From contig CAIXQV010001168.1 in assembly GCA_903921605.1 (NCBI GenBank), forward strand, positions 1-38,898: a stretch of 38,898 nucleotides of DNA, written 5' to 3'. The notes beneath the pieces were generated by a model, which was given only the letters and a program-made list of their open reading frames with translations, ran no database searches and was not told the origin of the DNA. Source of the DNA: an uncultured Planctomycetaceae bacterium (lineage in GTDB: Bacteria; Planctomycetota; Planctomycetia; Planctomycetales; Planctomycetaceae). Made by a program: the position numbers and the translations under genes. Positions 7,957 through 16,886 of this stretch are shown here, piece after piece; the stretch's first letter is position 1; the number at the start of each line of letters is the position of its first letter.

Positions 7957-9273
7957 TTATCGATTGTCCTCTAGCTGACGGTATTTCTCCGAGTACTTAT
8001 CAAACAGCTGAGTATGCCGGCTGGTAAGATCGACTTTTCGCCCCTGAATCCAGGCTGCTGTGACCTGCGATTCTGTTTCCAGTGGATCCCCGGTGCAAAC
8101 AAACAGAGTCGCATCTTTCCCGTTCTCCAACGTGCCGACTCGGTCAGCAATGCCCAGAATCTCGGCCGGATAAACCGTGACAGCTCGCATCGCATCGTTG
8201 TAAGGAAGCCCATAGGCTGCGGCGGTTGCGGCCTGATAAGGCAGGTTGCGAGTATTCCAGGATTCAGAACGTCCAGAGCCCGAAATGCAGAACTTCACGC
8301 CGGCTTTTCGCAATCGCTCCGGCAACGTAAAGGCCGCATCGTAGTCGTCGTGATCTCGGCGAGGATCCTTGTGGATCGCGTCAATGATCACCGGCACGTT
8401 GTATTGTTTCAGCAACTCCGCACACGCTTCGCTGTCGTAGCCACCAAAGATGATGACTCGAACATTCTGTTCGACTCCAAAAGCCACCGCTGATTGAATC
8501 TGCGGAGCACGATCAGCGGCCACGATCAATGGAATCTTCCCGGCCACAACCGGCTGCATGGCTTCCAGTCGACTGTCAAAATCCTGAGTCATCGGGGATG
8601 CCGCGCGAGCTTTTCCGTAAGACCGCGATTGCTCAAACAGAGTTCTCAGGGTTTTGAGTTCATCCGGACGACTCTCTTCCTTCTCAGCGTCTCCTTTCGC
8701 AGGTTTCGATGAAGACCGCTGCGGAGTTCGCATCTGAGGCCAGTTGATCATCAGCCCCACGTCAGCTCTCAGCGTCATGTCTTCGTAAGTCCAGCCGTCC
8801 AGTTGCATCACCGAGGCTTTGCCGCTGACAAGTCCACCCGATGGTGCACTAACTGCAATCAAGACACCATTGGCTCGAGTCACCGGGATCAGCTCGCTGT
8901 CCGGATTCACGGCGACATGAGCACTGACGTTAGGATTGATGGTGCCCGATTCTGCAAAGTCTAACGTAGCTCGAGTCGACGAAATTTCCGTCAGCCCCAA
9001 CTGCGAATGCGACTCAATCATGCTCGGGTAGACATGCTGCCCTTTGAGATCAATGATTTCCGCTCCGTCCGGTGGTTTGATCTCAGCGCCGATTGCGGTG
9101 ATTTTCCCATGATCAAACACCAGCACACCTTTTTCGACTGGTGGCCCGGTGAGCGTATGCACAACGGCATTGATCAAAGCAATCGGCTTCTTCTGAGGTG
9201 CGCCGGGAATCTGATCTGAAGCCAATGTCGTCGCGCAGGACAGTAAACAGATCAGCAGGTTGAATGATTTCAT
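7957..9273 (-). CDS. Exported amidohydrolase-family protein with degenerate metal site
   Basis: This 438-residue protein has a signal peptide (MKSFNLLICLLSCATTLAS). It then shows the amidohydrolase fold: an N-terminal beta-sandwich segment (ALINAVVHTLTGPPVEKGVLVF), the VYPSMIESHSQLGL segment where active family members have the HxH pair, and a C-terminal RAVTVYPAEILGIADRVGTLENGKDATL region typical of imidazolonepropionase-like amidohydrolases. Only one His is left at the HxH position (ESHSQ), so the metal site looks incomplete. It begins 30 bases after the stop of the double-domain amidohydrolase upstream, so the two form an operon and may form a complex. It probably works in the periplasm. 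The substrate is unknown. Confidence 0.87.
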   Translation of the reverse strand: MKSFNLLICLLSCATTLASDQIPGAPQKKPIALINAVVHTLTGPPVEKGVLVFDHGKITAIGAEIKPPDGAEIIDLKGQHVYPSMIESHSQLGLTEISSTRATLDFAESGTINPNVSAHVAVNPDSELIPVTRANGVLIAVSAPSGGLVSGKASVMQLDGWTYEDMTLRADVGLMINWPQMRTPQRSSSKPAKGDAEKEESRPDELKTLRTLFEQSRSYGKARAASPMTQDFDSRLEAMQPVVAGKIPLIVAADRAPQIQSAVAFGVEQNVRVIIFGGYDSEACAELLKQYNVPVIIDAIHKDPRRDHDDYDAAFTLPERLRKAGVKFCISGSGRSESWNTRNLPYQAATAAAYGLPYNDAMRAVTVYPAEILGIADRVGTLENGKDATLFVCTGDPLETESQVTAAWIQGRKVDLTSRHTQLFDKYSEKYRQLEDNR

Positions 9274-9303
9274 GACAAGACTCCTGAGAACAACAGGCTG
9301 ACT

Positions 9304-12300
9304 CTATTCCTGTGCCTGACTGCGCAGAGATTGCTGATGACGAAAATGGTGGCAGAACTCGTCGGCTCGTGGCCAAAGCTCTGCCGGATCGGTGTCGCGT
9401 TCGCCGGCTTCATGCATGTCTTCACCGGATTCCAGGATTTTCTGAATCAGCACGTTGCGACGTTCAAACGATTCCCGCTGCATTCGATCGTCTTCATCCC
9501 GATGAAAGTAGCAGCGACCATCGATCCATGTTTGTTCGCAACGACTGAAATTTGACAGTGGATCCCCGTTCCAAATTACGAAATCCGCATGCTTGCCGAC
9601 TTCAAGTGATCCCACCAGATGATCGATCCGCAACTGCTTTGCAGGATTCAGAGTAACGAACTTCAGAGCCTCCTCACGAGGAACCCCGCCGTATTTCACG
9701 GCCTTGGCCGCTTCCTGATTCAAATGTCGAGCCAGCTCACCGTCGTCAGAATTGAACGACACCACAACACCCTGCCTGTGCATTAGGGCGCCGGCATGAG
9801 GAATCGCGTCGTAAACTTCGAACTTGTAAGCCCACCAGTCGGAGAACGCTGACGCCATCGCGCCGGCTTTGGCCATCTCATCGGCCACCTTGTAGCCTTC
9901 CAGGATATGCTGGAATGTGCCGATCGTGATTTCGTACTGTTTCAGAATCCGCAGCAGTGCCAGAATTTCATCCTGACGATAACTGTGGCAGTGAATCCAG
10001 CGATCTCCGTCCAGGATTTCTCGCAGCGCGTCAAGTTCCAGGTCTCGACGAGGAGGCAGGCCACGACGGCTCAGCTTCCATGCATCCATTTTGCGGGCAT
10101 AATCACGAGCGGCTTCGAACGAATCCCGATAGAGCTGTTCGACCCCCATGCGAGTCTGCGGATAGCGATTGTTGGCGTTCTCCCAGTTGCTTTGCTTTAC
10201 GTTTTCGCCCAGAGCAAACTTCACTCCCTGAGGTGCCTCGGTGAACTTCATCCCGTCGCCTGTTTGTCCCCAGCGAAGCTTGATGACCTGATTCTGGCCA
10301 CCAATTGGATTGGCAGAACCGTGGAGAATATTGGCCGCCGTGACGCCACCCGCGAGCTGTCGATAAATGGTAATGTCGTTTGCATCGACAAAATCTCCCA
10401 CACGAACTTCGCAGGTGATCGCTTGAGTCGCCTCATTGACGCCGCCGTCAGTCGCGGCGTGAGAATGGCAATCGATAACTCCAGGCGTGATGTGCATTCC
10501 TCGCACATCAATCACATCCGCGCCTTCAGGGATCGCGATCTCTTTCCCCACCGCAACAATCTTTCCCTCGGCAACAATCAGCGTCCCATCTTCAATGAGG
10601 CCTGCCGGCCCACAGGTCCAGATGGTGGCATGAACAAAGGCTGTCGGCCGTGGCTGCCCCGGGATCGTCTCCCGTCCAAAGGCCCCCAGCGGATAATTCA
10701 AGGCGAACGAAGCAGGCCCGGACTCTTTGCTTTCTTCTTTATCTTGATCTTCATCCTTATCTTTATCCCTCTTTTCCCCGTCTTCTTCACTGGCCTCACC
10801 CTGCTTCTTCAGTTGTTCAACCCGAGTCGCCACAACACTCGCCGCTGCTCCATCCGGCCAAACAAGAGTCCCCAGCCCCGCGGGTCGATCCTGCTGCTGA
10901 GCATCCAGTTCAGTGAGCGTGAGAGAAATCCGAATCACGCCTTCGAACCCCCAATCCTTCGCTGCCAACGTGGCCGTCAGGGCGGTATCGCTGAGCTTTA
11001 CGTCGGACAGTTTCAGCACATCCTTCTTCGTATCCTCCTTGGGATCGCCAGACTTCTCGTCGTTGGCTGATTCTTCTGTGACGGAATTCCCTTCATCAGA
11101 TGACTCTTCATCGGGAGACTCCGGGCTGTTGTCATCTTTCTCTTCAGACTCTTCCTTTGAATCTCCGGCCTTCGTTTTCTCTTTCATCGGTTCCACAGGA
11201 ATCGGCTGGCGTGAAACTCGTCCCTGCAGTTTGCCGTCTTCGTCCGTGATCTCAACAAACATCTGTCCATCGAACCGAGCCGTCGGCTGGACATCAAGGC
11301 GATAGTAGCCTTCAGCCTCGCGAACCTTCTCCGGAGAATGCTCAAAGCGTTGCCCGGAAACCCAGGTCTCGACAACCTTGGTTTTCTTCTCAAACAAATC
11401 ACCATCAGTGATCACAAAGCTGGCCAGATGCCCCGACTGAATTGTGCCCAGCTGATCGTCCAGTCCGAAAAAAGTGGCCGGCGTTGTCGTCAGCGCTTTC
11501 AAGGCAGATTGCGGTGAAAGCCCACGAGCGACAGCTTTGCGAAGCGACTTCAGAAAATCTGCTTTTGATTCCAATCGCTCAGTGGTGAACGCAAAAGAGA
11601 TTCCCGCCGAGTCAACTCGGGCGGGATTCTCGGGAGCGATATCCCAGTGCATCAACGACTCCAGAGTCGCATCCTGAGCCGTCTCCGGAGTACTCACGTT
11701 CGGAGCTTTTGGAAATGCCAACGGAAGGATGATTGCACGCCGCGTTCCCGCGATCTCCGCCAGTCGACGGTACTCGCGACCATTGCCGACCACGATCAGC
11801 GACAGCCCAAACTCGGCCGCAAACTGATCCGCCCGCAAGACGAATTGCTCATTCGAAGTTTTAACAACAATCGGTTGCGTTCCCTTCAACACAGGCTGCA
11901 GCGCCGAGAGAGCGTCATTGTGTTCGGGAAGGGCGAGGGTTGAATCGGCCTCGACTGCGATTCGAGCATCTCGATACCACTGAGCATCATACATCGCCTG
12001 CCGCGCCAGCGCGACGGCTCCCATAGGGCTGCCGGGGTAAGTGTCGCGACCTCGGCGTGAAACCGTGAGATGTAGATGCTGAGCGACATTCGCAGCCAGT
12101 AGAGTCTTGTTCGGTTCCCCATCGCCGGTTGACACAACAGCACTCGTGCCTCGAATCACGCCTGCCGCGGGGGCGATCAATTGAGCAACAATGCCCTGCT
12201 TCCGAAGAGCCTTTAGATCTTCATTCGCAACAAGATGCTCGGCCATAGAAATTTGCGGACTGACTTGTCCATTCCAATACCGAGCCGTCCCGGCCAGTGG

Positions 12301-12627
12301 ATCACCAGAAACGGAGTGTTCTGAGTAGGCATCGATGAAGCCTGGATAGATCGTCTTACCGGCCATCGAAATGACCTGGGCATCGGCAGGAGCTGCAACA
12401 TCGCCGACGGATTCGATCTTGCCGCCGCGAACGACGATCGTGGCTTTCTCCAGCGTCACGTCGGGACTCACGACAACTCGTGCATCAGTCAACGCGAAGA
12501 CGGCGGGAGGATTACTCCGAAGTGCTTCCTGAGGTGTCGAGGTTTGATCGGCGGAGAGCTCCGAACGTATGTTGGCCGTTGTAAACAGACCGGCGATGCA
12601 GGCCAGAACCAGTAATGCACGTTTCAT
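9304..12627 (-). CDS. Exported double amidohydrolase fusion with acidic linker
   Basis: The start is placed at ATG 12627, where a signal peptide begins (MKRALLVLACIAGLFTTANI), with GGGACGG upstream on the minus strand. The open frame runs 54 codons further, without such features. The product is about 1107 residues. Domain 1 (about 40-460) is amidohydrolase-like (YPGFIDAYSEHSV, LGTIQSGHLASFVITDG), but the HxH pair is gone. A linker follows, with long Glu/Asp/Ser/Lys runs around nucleotides 10720-11190. Domain 2 (about 690-1090) has TPGVIDCHSHAATDGG with an intact HxH, HCHSY, and a late Asp (VVSFNSDDGELARHL), so it is the likely catalytic half. The layout suggests a duplicated ancestor with one pseudo-enzyme half. 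It is co-transcribed with the shorter amidohydrolase downstream. The substrate is unknown, perhaps a cyclic amide or a peptide. Confidence 0.87.
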   Translation of the reverse strand: MKRALLVLACIAGLFTTANIRSELSADQTSTPQEALRSNPPAVFALTDARVVVSPDVTLEKATIVVRGGKIESVGDVAAPADAQVISMAGKTIYPGFIDAYSEHSVSGDPLAGTARYWNGQVSPQISMAEHLVANEDLKALRKQGIVAQLIAPAAGVIRGTSAVVSTGDGEPNKTLLAANVAQHLHLTVSRRGRDTYPGSPMGAVALARQAMYDAQWYRDARIAVEADSTLALPEHNDALSALQPVLKGTQPIVVKTSNEQFVLRADQFAAEFGLSLIVVGNGREYRRLAEIAGTRRAIILPLAFPKAPNVSTPETAQDATLESLMHWDIAPENPARVDSAGISFAFTTERLESKADFLKSLRKAVARGLSPQSALKALTTTPATFFGLDDQLGTIQSGHLASFVITDGDLFEKKTKVVETWVSGQRFEHSPEKVREAEGYYRLDVQPTARFDGQMFVEITDEDGKLQGRVSRQPIPVEPMKEKTKAGDSKEESEEKDDNSPESPDEESSDEGNSVTEESANDEKSGDPKEDTKKDVLKLSDVKLSDTALTATLAAKDWGFEGVIRISLTLTELDAQQQDRPAGLGTLVWPDGAAASVVATRVEQLKKQGEASEEDGEKRDKDKDEDQDKEESKESGPASFALNYPLGAFGRETIPGQPRPTAFVHATIWTCGPAGLIEDGTLIVAEGKIVAVGKEIAIPEGADVIDVRGMHITPGVIDCHSHAATDGGVNEATQAITCEVRVGDFVDANDITIYRQLAGGVTAANILHGSANPIGGQNQVIKLRWGQTGDGMKFTEAPQGVKFALGENVKQSNWENANNRYPQTRMGVEQLYRDSFEAARDYARKMDAWKLSRRGLPPRRDLELDALREILDGDRWIHCHSYRQDEILALLRILKQYEITIGTFQHILEGYKVADEMAKAGAMASAFSDWWAYKFEVYDAIPHAGALMHRQGVVVSFNSDDGELARHLNQEAAKAVKYGGVPREEALKFVTLNPAKQLRIDHLVGSLEVGKHADFVIWNGDPLSNFSRCEQTWIDGRCYFHRDEDDRMQRESFERRNVLIQKILESGEDMHEAGERDTDPAELWPRADEFCHHFRHQQSLRSQAQE

Positions 12628-13193
12628 CAACCACCGTCCCGCTGAGAACAATTCCCCATGCCAGCTCTTCATATCGCAAACTGCTTTTACCAGAAGCTTG
12701 CGAAAATACTCGGGTATCCGTGGAGCCAGCGAAGTTCGATTTATCAAGCTAACGCGACAACATGCTAGCGTCACGGAAATGGCATGCAAAAGCAGGCAGA
12801 ACGCAAATTCTGGGACAAACAGCCAGAATAGGCGGTTCAGAATCCAGCAGAGTCATTCAAGCGTGAACAAGCGGGCAGGGTACTCAAACACATAGTGGTC
12901 CATTGAAATATCTGTCGCAACCCGTGGCAAAACTGCTCTGGATGCAAAACTGACAAACGTTGTAACATCTGCAGAATCTGCCGGAGTTCCTTCCCGGGAA
13001 TTGCGGCGGCCCCGTAAGGAAATGGATATTTGTAAGTCACTGCGATGAATGGCTTTAGATCGTATTCCAAAACAGATATCGATTGAGACTTCTCACGCTG
13101 GATCGGCATTTGCTGCCGGTCAGGATTGAAGAATCAGACGATGCGGCAAACGGACTTGCTGCACCCAATTGAACGCAAACAGAGATCCAAATA
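12628..13193. other. Divergent spacer without a supported gene
   Basis: These 566 bases lie between the minus-strand amidohydrolase operon and the plus-strand HEXXH gene. The far upstream part of the amidohydrolase frame (12628-12789) is probably untranslated leader. Short antisense frames here have no recognisable content. A 10-bp palindrome, TTCCCGGGAA, is at 12991-13000. I see no strong promoter match, though both neighbours must be transcribed outward from here. Confidence 0.5.
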
Positions 13194-14573
13194 ATGAGCA
13201 GGGACGCTCGCACTTTGCGATACATCGCCGTTGTGGCCATGCTGGCGGGACTCAGCCAGAGCCTTCAGGCCGCTACGTACCAAACCGTCAACTTTGCAGT
13301 GACGTCAGATCGTCCGGAAGTCGCGGAGCAGGTTGGCAAAGCCGCGGAGCTCTATCGCCGTCAACTGGCCGTTTTCTGGCTCGGCAAACCACTGCCGAAC
13401 TGGAGTCGCCCTTGCCGAATCTCAGTCCGAGAAGGCGCGTTGGGAGCCGGTGGCCAGACAACATTTCAGTTTGTACGTGGCGAGGTCCTGAACTGGCGAA
13501 TGCAGGTCCAGGGAACTCTGGAACGCATTCTGGATTCGGTACTTCCGCACGAAATTAATCACACGATTTTTGCATGCCACTTTCGTCGTCCGTTACCGCG
13601 TTGGGCAGACGAAGGGGCGGCGACACTGTTTGAGCATCGTTCCGAGCAACTGAAGCAGCTAGCCTTGCTGAATGAAGTCATTCGCAACAAGAACGAAATC
13701 ATCTCACTACGTGACCTGCTGTCCATGAAGGAGTATCCACAGGGACAGCGACCGATGTTGACGCTTTACGCTCAGGGATACGCACTAGCCGACTTTCTTG
13801 TGCAGCAAAAGGGACGGCACGCTTATCTCAAGTTTATCGCGGACGGTGAGCGAGGAACCTGGGAAGAAGCGATTCGTGCGAACTTTGATCACGCTGGTAT
13901 TGAGTCGCTGGAAAAGAACTGGCGCGGCTGGGTACTGGCTGGCATGCCCAAATTGACGCTACCCAGAGAACAAATGTTAGCAGCGAATGAGAGCGATGCG
14001 GACTCGAAGGCCCAGGCGGCGTCTCGACCAGAACTCCCCGTGTCAAAAGGATCAAAACCATCCGCGAGACCTCGACGTGTACCAGCCGGAGAAATCATTC
14101 GCTCCCAAAGCCCCGATACGGAAGAATTCGCAGGAGCTGACAGCAGCGTTAAGGCGTCCCTCACAGCAAAGTCCGAAGAGCTGAAGACCGCAACCAGTGG
14201 TGTTCAGACAGAGAACGTGGATCTGCGTTTGAAGCGAGACAAGAAGGTACCGATCGTTGCTCCGACGCCACGACGAATCGACGGTCAGCCCGCGAGTGCG
14301 AAGCCTAGTGAACCAACCACAGAGCAGAATTCGGACCTCTTTGAGTTTCTCAGCGACTCGGAGGGTTCTGAGCCGCGAAAACTGGAGCCCACAACATCGA
14401 AGTCAACCAAGCCCGCCAGAAAAGGAAACGCCCCCATCACAGCAGGGGATTCCGATTCTGAGCCGACCGAGGAATTCGAGTTCAGCGGCAGAAGCCTCCC
14501 CAGCGAGCGAAGCGTGACGTCCGGCAGCACTCCTTCATGGGCCGGATTTCCAGGGCGAAAGAAGTCGTTCTGA
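13194..14573 (+). CDS. Exported HEXXH (peptidase MA-like) protein with disordered tail
   Basis: This 459-residue protein has a signal peptide (about residues 1-27, ending QSLQAA). A region of about 225 residues carries a zinc-protease signature: SVLPHEINHTIFA, a HEXXH motif near residue 119, and WADEGAATLFEH about 20 residues later, where the Glu fits the third ligand of gluzincins. LYAQGYALADFLVQQKG follows, as in peptidase MA-like domains. After about residue 260 the chain becomes low-complexity (Ser, Lys, Glu, Pro), with acidic repeats of the SDSEGSEP type. It may be a cell-surface or periplasmic metalloprotease; activity is inferred from the motif only. It is followed by a good terminator and appears monocistronic. 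Confidence 0.84.
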   Translation: MSRDARTLRYIAVVAMLAGLSQSLQAATYQTVNFAVTSDRPEVAEQVGKAAELYRRQLAVFWLGKPLPNWSRPCRISVREGALGAGGQTTFQFVRGEVLNWRMQVQGTLERILDSVLPHEINHTIFACHFRRPLPRWADEGAATLFEHRSEQLKQLALLNEVIRNKNEIISLRDLLSMKEYPQGQRPMLTLYAQGYALADFLVQQKGRHAYLKFIADGERGTWEEAIRANFDHAGIESLEKNWRGWVLAGMPKLTLPREQMLAANESDADSKAQAASRPELPVSKGSKPSARPRRVPAGEIIRSQSPDTEEFAGADSSVKASLTAKSEELKTATSGVQTENVDLRLKRDKKVPIVAPTPRRIDGQPASAKPSEPTTEQNSDLFEFLSDSEGSEPRKLEPTTSKSTKPARKGNAPITAGDSDSEPTEEFEFSGRSLPSERSVTSGSTPSWAGFPGRKKSF

Positions 14574-14685
14574 CTTCGAGCAGAAAGGGTATAAAAGATC
14601 AAAATCTTTTGATTTCGAATGCTCAGGAAATGCCAACCCCTCCTCCCGGTCGGCATTCCAACTCTGCGCTGGCCCACGCTCCGAC

Positions 14686-14732
14686 GGGCGAGTCATCGAC
14701 ACCCGCAACGATGACTCGCCCGCTTTCTTTTT
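14686..14732 (+). terminator. Rho-independent terminator after the HEXXH gene
   Basis: A 13-bp perfect stem, GGGCGAGTCATCG (14686-14698), pairs with CGATGACTCGCCC (14709-14721) across a 10-base loop. GCTTTCTTTTTA follows on the plus strand. It sits about 110 bases after the stop of the HEXXH gene and before the DAHP synthase gene, so the two are probably separate transcription units. Confidence 0.88.
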
Positions 14733-14861
14733 ATGCGTTCCGGAGATCTCGGCGGGAAATGGGGCGAACGGAATACAAAATGTGATGCGTGCGATATCCT
14801 GTGGTGTCTCACCTCAAGAGTTTGACTACACGCATTTCCATAGCCACCACATTCTCGAATC

Positions 14862-16193
14862 ATGACTACGACCTGGACCCCGGATTCCTGGCAGAAACGC
14901 CCCGCACTGCAGCAGCCGAACTATGACAATCCCGGCGAGCTGACCGAGGCACTGAAAACGTTGTCGCAGTTACCTCCGCTCGTCACAGCGTGGGAAGTCG
15001 ATCGACTGCGAGGACAATTGGCGGCGGCGGGAGACGGCAACGCGTTTGTGCTTCAGGGGGGAGATTGTTCTGAGAGTTTCGATGACTGTAACTCCGGGAC
15101 AATTCTGCGAAAGCTGAAAGTGCTGATCCAGATGAGCCTCGTGCTGATCTGTGGATCAAAGAAACGCATCGTGCGAGTTGGCCGAATCGCTGGCCAGTAC
15201 GCGAAACCACGATCTGCCGACATGGAGAAACGAGGCGATATCGAATTGCCCAGCTACCGTGGCGACATCGTCAACCGTTCTGGTTTCACGCCTGCTGAGC
15301 GTCGACCTGATCCGCAATTGATGCTGCGAGCGTACGAGCGATCATCGCTTACAATCAACTACATCCGCGCCTTAAGCGAAGGCGGATTTGCGGACTTGCA
15401 TCATCCGGAGAACTGGGATCTGGAGTTCGTCCGGAATACTCCAGGCTCGCGGCGTTATCAGCAGTTGCTGGAGTCTTTGAGCGATTCAATACGATTCATG
15501 GAGGCTGTCTCTCAGGGCGAACTGACGCAGTTGACGCGAGTTGATTTTTTCACATCCCACGAGGCATTGCTGCTGTTGTTTGAGCAGGCTCTGACTCGCA
15601 TGGAACGACAGCGAGGCTGGTACAACCTGGGGACTCATATGGCCTGGATCGGTGATCGCACGCGAGCGATCGACGGGGCTCATATTGAATACTTCCGAGG
15701 TATTCGTAATCCGATCGGCCTGAAGGTTGGCAACTCCATGGCGCCCGATGAACTGATCGACGTGATCAGGATTCTGAATCCGGATAATGAGCCGGGGCGA
15801 CTGACGTTGATTCATCGTTTCGGTGCTGAAAAGATCCGATCCAAGTTGCCTTCGCTAGCTGAAGCTGTGCTGCGTTCCGGATGCAAAGTCCTGTGGAGCT
15901 GTGATCCGATGCATGGCAACGGACAAACAGCTCGCAATGGAATCAAAACACGTTCGTTTGATGACATCATGTCGGAGATCATTACCGCGTTTCGCATCCA
16001 CAAAGAAGTGGGCAGTCGACTTTCGGGCATTCATCTCGAACTCACCGGGGAAGACGTCACGGAGTGCATTGGCGGACCTGGGAACCTTTCAGAATCGGAT
16101 CTGACACGCGATTATCGCAGCCAGGTGGATCCACGTCTCAATTACGAGCAGGCCATGGAGATTGCGTTTCTCATTGCTGAACAGATGAGATAA
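14862..16193 (+). CDS. 3-deoxy-7-phosphoheptulonate (DAHP) synthase, class II
   Basis: This 443-residue protein matches the class II (plant/actinobacterial type) DAHP synthases. These condense phosphoenolpyruvate and erythrose 4-phosphate in the first step of the shikimate pathway to aromatic amino acids. Diagnostic stretches are TTWTPDSWQKRPALQQPNY at the N terminus, FVLQGGDCSESFDDC (about 61-75, with the metal-binding Cys), RVGRIAGQYAKPRS, LNYIRA-like and THMAWIGDRTR segments, GLKVGNSMAPDEL, and WSCDPMHGNG near residue 347. IHLELTGEDVTECIGG near 388 carries the conserved acidic ligand. The length is normal for the family. It starts at ATG 14862. It is a single gene with no aro neighbours, which suggests the pathway genes are scattered. 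Confidence 0.95.
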   Translation: MTTTWTPDSWQKRPALQQPNYDNPGELTEALKTLSQLPPLVTAWEVDRLRGQLAAAGDGNAFVLQGGDCSESFDDCNSGTILRKLKVLIQMSLVLICGSKKRIVRVGRIAGQYAKPRSADMEKRGDIELPSYRGDIVNRSGFTPAERRPDPQLMLRAYERSSLTINYIRALSEGGFADLHHPENWDLEFVRNTPGSRRYQQLLESLSDSIRFMEAVSQGELTQLTRVDFFTSHEALLLLFEQALTRMERQRGWYNLGTHMAWIGDRTRAIDGAHIEYFRGIRNPIGLKVGNSMAPDELIDVIRILNPDNEPGRLTLIHRFGAEKIRSKLPSLAEAVLRSGCKVLWSCDPMHGNGQTARNGIKTRSFDDIMSEIITAFRIHKEVGSRLSGIHLELTGEDVTECIGGPGNLSESDLTRDYRSQVDPRLNYEQAMEIAFLIAEQMR

Positions 16194-16349
16194 AGCCGGT
16201 TTTTCCAACTGCGCGGGGCTTTTTCGGAGGGAAACAGGATTCCCGGCCATGATTTTGCCTCATACCCCTGAGACTTCGCGCGTTCAGACTGGTAAGATGG
16301 TTCACATGACCGATGGGTTTTTGATCCTCAAATTTTCGGACGAATTCCG

Positions 16350-16556
16350 ATGAATAATCTGCTGTGGAAAATCGCTTCTCAACCAATCTTTGCCTGGGTT
16401 CCAGGCTGGATGGAAATGGCGATCGTGCTGGTGATTGTCATGCTGTTGTTCGGCAATCGACTGCCAGGGACCATGCGATCACTCGGGCAAAGCCTGGTAC
16501 AGTTCAAGAAGGGTATGAAAGAGGGCGACGAAGAGGGCTCTGACAAGCTGCAGTGA
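16350..16556 (+). CDS. tatA: TatA/E-type twin-arginine translocase subunit (first of three)
   Basis: This 68-residue protein has the TatA plan: one N-terminal hydrophobic helix (about 20-36, MEMAIVLVIVMLLFG), the FG hinge (LLFGNRLPG), an amphipathic helix (TMRSLGQSLVQFKKGMKEG) and a short acidic tail. TatA subunits form the pore-like component that exports folded proteins. Its N terminus is longer than usual (MNNLLWKIASQPIFAW before the helix). Two more TatA-type genes follow on the same strand, and a Tat substrate with a twin-Arg signal is encoded convergently at 17543-19018. Confidence 0.9.
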   Translation: MNNLLWKIASQPIFAWVPGWMEMAIVLVIVMLLFGNRLPGTMRSLGQSLVQFKKGMKEGDEEGSDKLQ

Positions 16557-16674
16557 GTTCCGCAGGAGGGCTCAGTTTGTTCCTTATAGGAGCGGAGCCC
16601 GTCCTGAATGCACTGGACTTAAATGTACGGGACACCCTGTTTCGTTGGTCATAAGCTATGTGCAGAGGATTGAG

Positions 16675-16685
16675 CCCTCCGAGGG
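16675..16685 (+). promoter_or_regulatory. Hairpin overlapping the ribosome site of the short tatA paralogue
   Basis: CCCTCCGAGGG folds as CCCT-CCG-AGGG and places the Shine-Dalgarno bases GAGGGA in the stem, 10 bases before ATG 16696. The same 11 bases recur at 16866-16876 before the next tatA gene. They may limit translation or simply be copied with the duplicated unit. Confidence 0.5.
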
Positions 16686-16695
16686 AAAAATTGCG

Positions 16696-16842
16696 ATGGG
16701 ATACCTTCCGGGTGTTGGCTCCTTTGAAATTTTGATCGTGTCTGTCGCAGGTCTGCTTTTGCTTGGAAAACACCTGCCGCAGTGTGTCCGGAATCTCAAG
16801 CATTTGATTCTGGATATACGTGATGGCCTGTTCCGCTGGTAA
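16696..16842 (+). CDS. Truncated, divergent TatA paralogue
   Basis: This 48-residue protein has the TatA N terminus (MGYLPGVGSFEILIVSVAGLL) nearly identical to that of the next gene (MGFLPGVGGFEMVIVGIIALL). The usual FG hinge is LG here (LLLLGKHLP), and the amphipathic helix is altered and short (QCVRNLKHLILDIRDGLFRW). No FKKG motif and no acidic tail are left. The start at 16696 is chosen by comparison with the paralogue: both ATGs follow the same GAGGGA-AAATTGCG leader. Gene plus leader repeat at 16636 and 16827, a period of exactly 191 bases, so this is a tandem duplicate that has decayed or changed role. A regulator or modulator of TatA is one speculative possibility. Confidence 0.7.
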   Translation: MGYLPGVGSFEILIVSVAGLLLLGKHLPQCVRNLKHLILDIRDGLFRW

Positions 16843-16865
16843 CGAGATATGTTTGGAGGGTTGAG

Positions 16866-16876
16866 CCCTCCGAGGG
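16866..16876 (+). promoter_or_regulatory. Hairpin overlapping the ribosome site of the second full tatA
   Basis: This is the second copy of CCCT-CCG-AGGG, again 10 bases before the start codon (ATG 16887), with the ribosome site GAGGGAG in the right arm. It lies just after the stop of the short paralogue. Confidence 0.5.
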
Positions 16877-16886
16877 AGAAATTGCG

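Noticed and set aside
9907..11070. A 387-residue open frame on the plus strand
   Set aside because: It lies antisense inside the double amidohydrolase gene, which has clear domain motifs. The product is Arg/Pro/Ser-rich without a recognisable domain, typical of a shadow frame.
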